Shown: piece by piece, positions 8,372-14,806 of the stretch | How positions within the stretch are numbered: position 1 is the first letter of the stretch | Layout: each line of letters opens with the position of its first letter | NCBI GenBank assembly: GCA_902782965.1 | Contig: CACZPG010000065.1 | Coordinates: forward strand, 1 to 14,806 | DNA: 14,806 nucleotides | Source: an uncultured Lachnospiraceae bacterium | GTDB taxonomy: Bacteria; Bacillota; Clostridia; Lachnospirales; Lachnospiraceae | Reading direction: 5' to 3' | Translations under genes and position numbers: made by a program | The notes under the pieces: generated by a model | Seen by the model: only the letters and a program-made list of their open reading frames with translations | Databases searched by the model: none | What the model was told of the DNA's origin: nothing

Positions 8372-9304
8372 TTACTTCATTAGTTCCTTTATCACAGCAT
8401 CTGCTGAGACACCATCTGCAATCGCATCAAAGCTTAGTATTATTCTATGTCTCAGAACTGCAGGAGTTACTGCATCTATATCCTCAAATGCCACATTCAG
8501 CCTCTTGTCCATCAGAGCTCTTGCTTTAGCACATCTTACTATATGCTGGGCAGCTCTGGGGCTGGCGCCTTCTCTGATATATTTATTTTCCTTATGAGTA
8601 TTCATAACAATATCAAGCGCTCTGTCCATTACGGCATCAGCTATCGGAAGCCTCTGTACAATACTTCTGATTGCTATCAGTTCTCTACTGCCGATAACCT
8701 TCTGAGCCGGTGCCGAAACAGCACCTTCTGTAAGAGCAACTATTCTTCCCAATTCTTCCTTGGTGGGATATTCTACCAGAAGCTTCATTGCAAATCTGTC
8801 AAGCTGAGCCTCAGGAAGCGGATAGGTTCCTTCCTGTTCAATAGGATTCTGAGTTGCAATTACAAAGAAGGGATCCGGAAGTCTGTAGGTCAGATCTCCT
8901 ACCGTAACCGTATGCTCCTGCATAGCCTCGAGCAAAGCTGACTGGGTCTTAGGTGTAGCTCTGTTAATCTCGTCAGCCAGAATTACATTTGCAAATATAG
9001 GTCCGGCTTCAAATTTGAAATTGCTTCCCTTTTCATCACGAACCATTATGTTGGTTCCGGTTATATCAGCAGGCATCAGATCCGGAGTGAACTGGATACG
9101 TTTAAAGGACATATCAAAGACATGACTTATGGTCTGAACCAGCCTGGTCTTTCCGAGTCCCGGCATTCCTTCAAGAAGTACATTCCCTCCTGTGAATAGC
9201 GCCATAAGAAGCATATCAACGGTGTCCTTCTGTCCAATTATTTCTTTTCTTATCTCTTCCTTTACACGAATGATATCATCAGCTGCTCTTTCTATTTCTG
9301 ACAT
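8372..9304 (-). CDS. MoxR family AAA+ ATPase
   Basis: 310 residues, full length for the family, cytoplasmic. The AAA_3 core shows Walker A GMPGLGKT (46-53), Walker B VILADE (107-112) followed by INRA, sensor 1 ATQNP (150-154), the LDRF arginine region (168-171) and sensor 2 GASPRA (246-251), with the helical lid domain to the end. All catalytic positions appear intact. MoxR ATPases are regarded as chaperones that load cofactors on, or remodel, vWA-containing partners. The adjacent DUF58 and triple-vWA genes fit that role, making the giant vWA protein and/or DUF58 the likely clients (inference). A strong AAAGGAG lies nine bases before the ATG, stronger than those of its neighbours, so it may be made in larger amounts. 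It starts 18 bases after the 490-aa gene. Confidence 0.97.
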   Translation of the reverse strand: MSEIERAADDIIRVKEEIRKEIIGQKDTVDMLLMALFTGGNVLLEGMPGLGKTRLVQTISHVFDMSFKRIQFTPDLMPADITGTNIMVRDEKGSNFKFEAGPIFANVILADEINRATPKTQSALLEAMQEHTVTVGDLTYRLPDPFFVIATQNPIEQEGTYPLPEAQLDRFAMKLLVEYPTKEELGRIVALTEGAVSAPAQKVIGSRELIAIRSIVQRLPIADAVMDRALDIVMNTHKENKYIREGASPRAAQHIVRCAKARALMDKRLNVAFEDIDAVTPAVLRHRIILSFDAIADGVSADAVIKELMK

Positions 9305-9322
9305 TTGTATACTCTCCTTTAT

Positions 9323-10795
9323 CTAATTCTCAAGTCCAGAGAAATAATCCTTAATTACCTTTGACATTGAACCGGGATACTTACCCTTCTCTATTCCATC
9401 GTATGCTGCATTGGAATAATCATTTATTACAGAATTATACGGAACCTTCTTTCCATTCCAGGCCAGTCCATTCTGCTCCCTGGTATATTCGGAGGTGCTG
9501 TTGTCTCCATATTTTCCATTAACATGTTCATCTATACTTACATAATCATGATTATGTTCCACTGAATGTTCATTGGAGCCTGTTCCCTGACCACTTCCGG
9601 AACCACTTCCATTTCCACTCTGAGAGCCTTGACCATTCTGGCCGCTTTGACCATTCTGACCATTTGCATTTCCGCTATTACCATTCTGACCATTTGCATT
9701 TCCGCTATTACCATTCTGACCGTTTTGGTTCTGACTATTCTGGCCATTCTGATTATTCGGATCATTGGGATCATTCGAATTTCCTGAGTTATTTCCGTTC
9801 TGGCCATTCTGATTGTTCTGACCATTTTGGCCATTCTGGTTCTGTCCATTCGGGTCATTCTGATTCTGACCGTTCTTATCATTTTGACCATTCTGGTTCT
9901 GTCCGTTCGGATCATTCTGATTCTGGCCATTTGGGTTGTTCGGGTCAGCCGGGTTTGTTTTACTGTCAGGATTTGAGGCCACCATGTTGTAAGATTTATT
10001 CTGAGTCTTCGCTATTTCATTAGCTGATTTGATACTCTTTGCTGCCGAAGAATTCTTACCTGCTTCCATCTGACTCAGCTCATCGGATATATCCCCAAGC
10101 TTATAATCATATCTCATACGGGCATTATTCAGCTCACTCTGGTTTTTGGCTTTTTTAATATCCTCCTTGGAAAGTTCTATGGATTCCAGCATTTTATTCA
10201 GCTTCTCCAGTTCTTCGGGACTAAGCTGACTTTTATCAATTTTATTAAGAGCATCCAGAAGTTCCTTTGTTTCTTTCTCAGCTTCTTTGGCCTTCTGCCT
10301 GGTTATTGCATTTTCCTTAGCTTTAATTCTTGCAGGAGTAGGAAGCAGTCCGGCTGTAAATATCATCGCAAGCATTATCAGTATTATCCCAATCCTGCCC
10401 CAGGAAACCTTAAATCCTACTTTAACCTCGGAACACCTCTTTCTTAATACTTTCTCTGCATCTTCTCTCTGAAGAAGATATACATTTTCATTATTATCTC
10501 TTTTCTCATAAGCTGTGATGATCTTCTCTTTGAATCCGAATCTGTCTATATATAGAGCCGCATCCCGTTCTGACACCTTTCTCATGGTACCGTAAACAAT
10601 TCCGGCAATGAGAGAAACAACAATAAAAGCTGCCCCAATAAGTGGTGCCGTATATATAGGCACCACTAAACTGAGCAGCATAATAACAAGCATGGAGGCA
10701 ACGCCCCACATTATTGATTTAACGATAGAATCCAGCATAATCCTGTTATTCAGTTTTCTGCGGGTACGTCTGATGAAACTGATAATAAAATCCAT
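9323..10795 (-). CDS. Membrane protein with coiled coil and Asn/Gln/Gly-rich domain (DUF4175-like context)
   Basis: 490 residues. Two membrane segments (about 28-48 and 51-71) and a third (133-152) flank a basic loop that includes 81-130. Then comes a highly charged helical, probably coiled-coil stretch (160-245). Residues 281-408 are made almost only of Asn, Gln, Gly, Ser, Asp and Pro with a single Lys, partly as exact repeats. The non-repetitive C-terminus (409-490) ends in YPGSMSKVIKDYFSGLEN. Proteins with this plan (membrane hairpin, coiled coil, low-complexity Q/N/G, short tail with a Y...YF..L pattern) accompany MoxR-DUF58-vWA genes elsewhere and are often called DUF4175-like; I assign it by layout, not firm homology. 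Its function is unknown; a scaffold or partner for MoxR/vWA is a guess. It lies 22 bases after the permease, with a modest AAAGG only four bases from the ATG. Confidence 0.85.
   Translation of the reverse strand: MDFIISFIRRTRRKLNNRIMLDSIVKSIMWGVASMLVIMLLSLVVPIYTAPLIGAAFIVVSLIAGIVYGTMRKVSERDAALYIDRFGFKEKIITAYEKRDNNENVYLLQREDAEKVLRKRCSEVKVGFKVSWGRIGIILIMLAMIFTAGLLPTPARIKAKENAITRQKAKEAEKETKELLDALNKIDKSQLSPEELEKLNKMLESIELSKEDIKKAKNQSELNNARMRYDYKLGDISDELSQMEAGKNSSAAKSIKSANEIAKTQNKSYNMVASNPDSKTNPADPNNPNGQNQNDPNGQNQNGQNDKNGQNQNDPNGQNQNGQNGQNNQNGQNGNNSGNSNDPNDPNNQNGQNSQNQNGQNGNSGNANGQNGNSGNANGQNGQSGQNGQGSQSGNGSGSGSGQGTGSNEHSVEHNHDYVSIDEHVNGKYGDNSTSEYTREQNGLAWNGKKVPYNSVINDYSNAAYDGIEKGKYPGSMSKVIKDYFSGLEN
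9651..9720 (-). repeat. Perfect 30-bp tandem duplication in the Asn/Gln/Gly-rich domain
   Basis: Positions 9661-9690 and 9691-9720 are identical, base for base, and ten more bases of the unit precede them (9651-9660). Each copy encodes the ten-residue set of QNGNSGNANG in the 490-aa protein. Lack of any synonymous change points to recent duplication by slippage or recombination, so the copy number may vary between strains. Confidence 0.95.
9831..9928 (-). repeat. 57-bp-spaced direct repeat in the Asn/Gln/Gly-rich domain
   Basis: The 41-base blocks 9831-9871 and 9888-9928 differ by only three transitions and are offset by 57 bases (19 codons). They encode two copies of QNDPNGQNQNG-type sequence. 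The three differences are A/G swaps that leave the protein unchanged, so this duplication is older than the perfect 30-bp one. Confidence 0.85.
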
Positions 10796-10817
10796 TTAAC
10801 CTTTACCTAATAAAACC

Positions 10818-11690
10818 TTATTTCTTTCCCGGTCCGATACGCTTTGAAGAAAGATTAACAAAAAGTGCTGTAAGCCCTACCTGACACACTATAGAAATAA
10901 TAATATATATCTTAGGGTTTCTGAGAGCATTCCACAGTCCGCCGTGTGAGCCACCGAATATCTGAAGGATGTCCGTACCGGACATTCTGTCCACAAAGAA
11001 TACTATAAATGTAAATACCGGATTGATCAGTAGTGCAAATGGAGCCACATAGAAGTCAGTCTTATTGATATCAATAAGATATTCTATCAGCATCACAACA
11101 AACGGAAATCCATAGATACCAAGATAAATCACATAAGATAGAATAATGGCTGTTATGGATTTCTTACACAGGGACGAAGAGAAAATCCCCACGCTTCCTG
11201 TGAAACAGGCAAGGAAAAATGCCATTACAATATATTCCAGAAGAGCCAGCCAGGTTAAACCACCCACCATGAAAGACATTGAAAGAAGCGGTATACTGGC
11301 AATAACAAATATCATAACACGCACTACAGCAGATCCGATTTTTCCAAGTATTATATTAACCGGTGTTGTAGTAGTTGTCATCAGCACATCCATTGTCTTT
11401 CTCTCTCGTTCACCGGATATGGAAGAAGCTGTAATGATAGGCACAATAAGTGCAATTATCATAAGCTGGGTAATTCCTATAATCGGGAAGAAATATACAT
11501 AACCGGAATATATATCTGTATTAGAAGAAATACCAGAATAGCTTCTTTCTATACCTGCTATTGACAGACTGAACAGAAAAACTATAGCCAGAACTGCTTC
11601 ATATGCAAATAATCCCCAGGAGAATTTCATGCTTCTGGATATTACCTTAAGGTCCTTTTTGATTATAGGACTGCTAATGGGATTGAACAT
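10818..11690 (-). CDS. ABC-2 type transporter permease
   Basis: 290 residues with six or so membrane segments (near 24-45, 66-88, 114-137, 146-172, 178-202, 260-280, with a weaker one at 214-233). The hallmark of ABC-2 permeases, ISGERERKTMDVLMTT at 91-106, sits just after the second segment and contacts the ATPase. This subfamily (as in GldF-like and NosY-like permeases) works as a dimer with the adjacent ATPase, usually for export. Its start lies inside the ATPase gene (17-base overlap) with AAGGAG nine bases upstream, so the two are translationally coupled and surely partners. There is a large predicted outer loop between the first two segments (46-65). The substrate is unknown. Confidence 0.93.
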   Translation of the reverse strand: MFNPISSPIIKKDLKVISRSMKFSWGLFAYEAVLAIVFLFSLSIAGIERSYSGISSNTDIYSGYVYFFPIIGITQLMIIALIVPIITASSISGERERKTMDVLMTTTTTPVNIILGKIGSAVVRVMIFVIASIPLLSMSFMVGGLTWLALLEYIVMAFFLACFTGSVGIFSSSLCKKSITAIILSYVIYLGIYGFPFVVMLIEYLIDINKTDFYVAPFALLINPVFTFIVFFVDRMSGTDILQIFGGSHGGLWNALRNPKIYIIISIVCQVGLTALFVNLSSKRIGPGKK

Positions 11691-12627
11691 TCTGCTTCTC
11701 TCCTTCCTGAGTTATAGACATGAAAATGTTTTCAAGACTTCTCTCATCACGATGGAAGCCTTTGATAACGGTTCCTTTTGACATCATATACATAATTAAC
11801 TGATTTGACATTCTGTCATCGGGAACGCCGCTGATGATTATCTCATTTTCACGCATGGACTCTATTCTGATACCGGGATTTTCCTGAAGCAGCATTGCCG
11901 CCTGCCGGACATCGGAGCTGATATCTATAATAAGTCTGCTGGCATCAGTTCCGTATTTCATAATATCTTCCATCTTGCCGGCAGTTATAAGTTTTCCATG
12001 ATTCATGATGCCTATGGCATTACACATTTCAGAAATATCGGCAAGAATATGAGAACTGATAATTATAGTCTTCCCCATAGACTGGAGGTTCATGAGAAGT
12101 TCCTTCATCTCTACTCTTGCTACAGGATCCAGACCGGAGGACGGCTCATCCATTACAAGTAATTCAGGATTATGAAGAAGCGCTCTAGCCACACATAATC
12201 TCTGTTTCATTCCTCTTGATAATGTATCCACATAGTTATCCTGCTTATCAGCCAGATTAACCAGCGTCAGAAGATCTCCGGAAACACGGTTAATATCCTT
12301 ATAATTCATTCCATTCAAAGAACCGTAAAATTCCATATATTCCGAAACCTTGAGGTTATCATATACACCGAAGAAATCAGGAACATAGCCTATACATTTC
12401 TTAAGATCAGCTATGTTTTCAGACTTAACTCCTCTCTTTATACCATTGACCGTAACCTCTCCGGATGAGGCCTGAAGAAGTCCGCATACTATTCTGATGG
12501 TAGTTGTTTTTCCGGCTCCGTTAGGTCCCACAAAACCGAAAAGGTCACCCTTGGGAACCCTGAGAGTCAGTCCCTGAACAGCGGGGAATCGGCCATAATA
12601 TTTGTACAGATTATCTATATACAGCAT
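11674..12627 (-). CDS. ABC transporter ATP-binding protein
   Basis: 317 residues, full length for the ABC-2/GldA-like ATPases. Walker A GPNGAGKTT (34-42), signature LSRGM (136-140), Walker B LLVMDEP (156-162), D-loop SGLDP (164-168) and switch His at 193 are all present. At the Q-loop the sequence reads IGYVPDFFGVYDNL (79-92): Asp stands where most ABC ATPases have Gln. This PDFFGVYD form occurs in a known group of ABC-2 ATPases, so it is a variant rather than damage. After the core comes a C-terminal extension (about 225-317) with a beta-rich regulatory look. The AAGGGGG ribosome site overlaps the stop codon of the 655-aa gene, 12 bases away, pointing to coupled translation of the whole ABC block. 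It powers the permease encoded next. Confidence 0.96.
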   Translation of the reverse strand: MLYIDNLYKYYGRFPAVQGLTLRVPKGDLFGFVGPNGAGKTTTIRIVCGLLQASSGEVTVNGIKRGVKSENIADLKKCIGYVPDFFGVYDNLKVSEYMEFYGSLNGMNYKDINRVSGDLLTLVNLADKQDNYVDTLSRGMKQRLCVARALLHNPELLVMDEPSSGLDPVARVEMKELLMNLQSMGKTIIISSHILADISEMCNAIGIMNHGKLITAGKMEDIMKYGTDASRLIIDISSDVRQAAMLLQENPGIRIESMRENEIIISGVPDDRMSNQLIMYMMSKGTVIKGFHRDERSLENIFMSITQEGEKQNVQSH

Positions 12628-12639
12628 TCTTCATCCCCC

Positions 12640-14607
12640 TTAGTACATTATTGTTTTAATAGTCTTAAGATAACACCTCCAGGAAGTGTCGTTCTTGTCA
12701 GTCAGACTTGTCTGCTTTACGATACCGATAACATGTAGCTCATTATTACCATCCATACGAACATAATCATATGCTAATGAAAGAGCTGCCAGTTCACCTG
12801 ACTTATCATAATTCTTATCATTATATGCTTTTCTTGCAGGATCATTAATGGAAACTGATCGTCCATAATAACCACCAGATGAATAATTAGTGTTGGAATT
12901 AATATCAATATTAACCTTCTCACCATTCTTTACATCATCAACCAGCTGATAGTTTTCACCTACCGAAATAAGTATATAATCAAAATCCACACCGGTATTA
13001 TTAGTAACTGTTCCGTCCAGCCCGGCTACAATCCTGCTGGTATCGTCATTGTTATAATTCGTGATAGACGAATCATTTCCCAGATTTTTCGATGGATTAT
13101 ATTGAACATCCACATCCAGGTTTCCCTGAGCATTACTACTGCCATTAACTATGAAACCACAGGTTTCAAATGGTGATCCGGGTTTATATCTGAGAGTAGT
13201 CTTCTGCCCACTCTTAATAGAACCGTCAGCCGAGTCACTGCCTGCCCCTGAATCACTGCACATTACAGTACCGGTATTCAATCTTGAATCCACACTAATA
13301 TCAAATTCATTAGGAGTAGGATTGTATCCGAAAATATAAGCCTCTTCTGCTCCCTTATCCATATCAATAATAGAGAATGACTTAAGAACCAGACCTTTTA
13401 CCTTGACCGAAAGACTGATAAGGAAAATGAAACCGACAAAAAGAACCGACAGACAGGGAATAATAACCCAAATCTTTTCCCTCTTATTTATTCCTTTCAG
13501 AACAAGATACAGAATAGGGCCTACAATCACTACATATATAACAATCAGAAATGCTATCAGCCATGTTCCGGTTTTTGCAGGTTTCTCCATATAAGCCTGG
13601 GCAGTTTCCAGATCATAGATACTGATTCTTTGTGCATTATAGTTATTCATGAAGCTGGTTGCTGACTGAAATGCATTCCTGTAGGCTTCTTCCAGAATAG
13701 ATTTGGAAAGCTCAGGCTCCGCAGTTAAATCACTGAATTTATATGTACTAACAAAAATACATCCTCTCTCCTGTGACTTGCATAAACAGTTAAAATTTAG
13801 CATTACGAAATCATCGATAGGCTGAATATTACTAATGGTAACAGTAGAGGAGTCATTTAACAGGTTTGCGTCAAAATTCTCTCCCGGTTTAACAGTGATC
13901 ATATCATCATTCTGAAAACCACTGAGTACTCTCTCAGCCTCATCACCTGTACCCAGCATTAAAATACCGCCTTTATTAATCCAGTTTTTGATAGCAGCTA
14001 TTTTTTCTTCCGGTAATACACTGGTATTATAATCATCAATCACAAGAACTCCGATTTCTTCAAGGCTGTCTTCAAGTTCAGTAAAATCTATTTCCTGAGT
14101 CTTAATGGTATAGAAAACGTTATCGCTTTCAATCTGCTTTCCTGACAGATCAAGACCCTTCAGATTCTCAGGATGATCAGAAAGAATTCCTACACTAACC
14201 TTTCCTTTGAGGGAACTGAAAACAGACCGGAATTTCTCAGAGTGTACTTTCTTTCCGGATTTATCAAGAATGACTGCGTAAACATCTTCAGTAGTCTGCA
14301 CATATTTCTCCGGAACACTTACCACATATTCCTTGGTACTTCCGGCAGGAATAGCAATATCTACATCATAACCTACATTATTGTAATTGGTGTTTCGAAC
14401 AACTATTCGAAGAGTGCCCGTAAAATTCTTTCCGGAATTCATTATCTGGGCATGAACATCATAGACACCACTATTCTTAGAAGTAGTGGCATTAAGATTA
14501 ATTGAAAATGCATCAGCTGCATTCACACAGCTGTGACTCATCAATGGCATGATGAGAAGCATAATAAGAACGAGGCAGATTAGCTTTAAACCCCTCTTGT
14601 TTATCAT
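12640..14607 (-). CDS. Secreted/membrane-anchored protein with amidotransferase-like domain, first gene of the operon
   Basis: 655 residues. A signal peptide (basic MINKRGLK, hydrophobic core 9-24, likely cut after SCVNA near 30) leads to an outer region. Residues 31-130 look like a beta sandwich. Residues 136-230 resemble the glutamine-amidotransferase-like fold: VSVGIL, then LVIDDY at 188-193, LPEE at 198-201 and GGILMLGTG at 213-221. No Cys nucleophile is seen, so an enzyme role is unlikely. Two membrane segments follow (348-371, 379-402), the first containing VGPILYLVL, then a beta-rich outer region to the end. The plan parallels the extracytoplasmic partner of GldA/GldF-type ABC systems, and it sits directly before the ABC genes, so it is likely their outer partner (inference). 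AAGGAG lies ten bases before the ATG, with a TATAAT close upstream. I cannot give a function. Confidence 0.88.
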   Translation of the reverse strand: MINKRGLKLICLVLIMLLIMPLMSHSCVNAADAFSINLNATTSKNSGVYDVHAQIMNSGKNFTGTLRIVVRNTNYNNVGYDVDIAIPAGSTKEYVVSVPEKYVQTTEDVYAVILDKSGKKVHSEKFRSVFSSLKGKVSVGILSDHPENLKGLDLSGKQIESDNVFYTIKTQEIDFTELEDSLEEIGVLVIDDYNTSVLPEEKIAAIKNWINKGGILMLGTGDEAERVLSGFQNDDMITVKPGENFDANLLNDSSTVTISNIQPIDDFVMLNFNCLCKSQERGCIFVSTYKFSDLTAEPELSKSILEEAYRNAFQSATSFMNNYNAQRISIYDLETAQAYMEKPAKTGTWLIAFLIVIYVVIVGPILYLVLKGINKREKIWVIIPCLSVLFVGFIFLISLSVKVKGLVLKSFSIIDMDKGAEEAYIFGYNPTPNEFDISVDSRLNTGTVMCSDSGAGSDSADGSIKSGQKTTLRYKPGSPFETCGFIVNGSSNAQGNLDVDVQYNPSKNLGNDSSITNYNNDDTSRIVAGLDGTVTNNTGVDFDYILISVGENYQLVDDVKNGEKVNIDINSNTNYSSGGYYGRSVSINDPARKAYNDKNYDKSGELAALSLAYDYVRMDGNNELHVIGIVKQTSLTDKNDTSWRCYLKTIKTIMY

Positions 14608-14617
14608 ATTACTTTTT

Positions 14618-14632
14618 CTCCTTCATATTATA
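14618..14632 (-). promoter_or_regulatory. Candidate -10 and ribosome binding site of the seven-gene operon
   Basis: On the minus strand a perfect TATAAT (14632-14627) is followed after three bases by AAGGAG (14623-14618) and, ten bases later, by the ATG. If this -10 is used, the leader is under 20 bases. I find no good -35 at 16-18 bases upstream, so the promoter may be weak or the operon may start further up, inside rnpB. Confidence 0.45.
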
Positions 14633-14646
14633 TATGGTGCAATGTT

Positions 14647-14675
14647 TTGACATACACCACCTTCTGTGTTAGAAT
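14647..14675 (+). promoter_or_regulatory. rnpB promoter
   Basis: TTGACA (14647-14652), a 17-base spacer and TAGAAT (14670-14675), with TG one base before the -10 (extended -10). This is a near-ideal sigma-A promoter, as expected for a highly expressed stable RNA. Transcription should begin about seven bases after the -10, near 14682. Confidence 0.85.
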
Positions 14676-14681
14676 CTCATC

Positions 14682-14806
14682 CAGCGAGCAGGACAGGTAA
14701 TCGCGCCTGATCACGTATCAGGTGAGGAAAGTCCGGGCTTCACAGGGCAGGATGCCGGATAACGTCCGGTTGAGGTGACTCACAGGAAAGTGCAACAGAA
14801 AGTATA
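14682..14806 (+). ncRNA. rnpB: RNase P RNA, type A, 5' part (cut by the window end)
   Basis: Catalytic RNA that trims the 5' leader of pre-tRNA together with protein RnpA. Visible landmarks: a P3 hairpin CCTGAT/ATCAGG (14706-14722); the conserved GAGGAAAGTCCGGGCT core (from 14724) forming one side of P4; AGGGCAGGATGCC; a P8 hairpin CCGGA/TCCGG around TAACG (14755-14769); a P9 hairpin TGAG/CTCA capped by a GNRA-type GTGA loop (14771-14782); then AGTGCAACAGAAAGTATA, the CR region that continues as ACCGCC in relatives. The GGGCAGG-TGCC-TAACG layout is that of type A (E. coli-like), not the Bacillus type B. The start is inferred from the promoter and is good to a few bases; the 3' half, including the partner strand of P4, lies outside the window. 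Confidence 0.95.

Noticed and set aside
9651..9720. Possible CRISPR-like array
   Set aside because: The units are directly adjacent without unique spacers and lie in frame within a coding gene.
9538..10023. Open frames on both strands made of Arg/Met/Ile or His/Ser/Asp strings
   Set aside because: These are shadow readings of the repetitive Asn/Gln/Gly-coding DNA of the 490-aa gene; repeat DNA keeps all frames open.
14682..14806. Type B (Bacillus-like) RNase P RNA
   Set aside because: The early GTAATCGC resembles type B, but the GGGCAGG, TAACG-loop P8 and AGTGCAACAGA stretches are those of type A.

Overview
The window looks like chromosomal DNA of a low-to-moderate GC Gram-positive anaerobe of the class Clostridia, probably Lachnospiraceae. 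The grounds are AT-rich codon use, AAGGAG-type ribosome binding sites, and a type A RNase P RNA (Bacilli usually carry type B). Other grounds are a fused CoA transferase typical of fermenting anaerobes and protein styles common in Butyrivibrio/Roseburia-like genomes. The taxonomic call is inference; no marker gene settles it.

Layout. All protein genes lie on the minus strand, so the reading order is from high to low coordinates. At the right edge (about 14682 to the end) the 5' part of rnpB runs on the plus strand from a near-consensus promoter. Back-to-back with it, an operon of seven closely spaced genes starts at 14607 and ends at 2805. In order it encodes: a secreted/membrane protein with a glutamine-amidotransferase-like fold (655 aa); an ABC transporter ATPase; its ABC-2 permease; a membrane protein with a coiled coil and an Asn/Gln/Gly-rich domain (490 aa); a MoxR AAA+ ATPase; a DUF58 protein; and a 1529-residue membrane protein with three von Willebrand factor A (vWA) domains. 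Gaps are mostly 12 to 22 bases, one gene pair overlaps by 17 bases, and only the MoxR-DUF58 junction is wider (86 bases). Beyond the operon lie a fused acyl-CoA:acetate-type CoA transferase with its own candidate promoter (1174-2685) and a membrane-bound GGDEF protein (41-1111).

How the genes may work together. MoxR + DUF58 + vWA is a known guilt-by-association set (Bat-like) in which MoxR is thought to act as a chaperone on vWA clients. Here it is joined to an ABC-2 transporter and a membrane protein whose outer domain resembles a segment of the giant vWA protein. Predicted topology puts most of the vWA protein and of the 655-aa protein outside the cell, with MoxR, DUF58 and the ABC ATPase inside. 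The best reading is a cell-envelope complex of unknown task, energised by two ATPases. Its substrate cannot be read from the sequence. The CoA transferase (short-chain acid fermentation) and the GGDEF protein (cyclic-di-GMP synthesis) look like separate functions.

There is no gene-free stretch above 300 bases. I see no tRNA, insertion sequence, prophage gene or CRISPR array.
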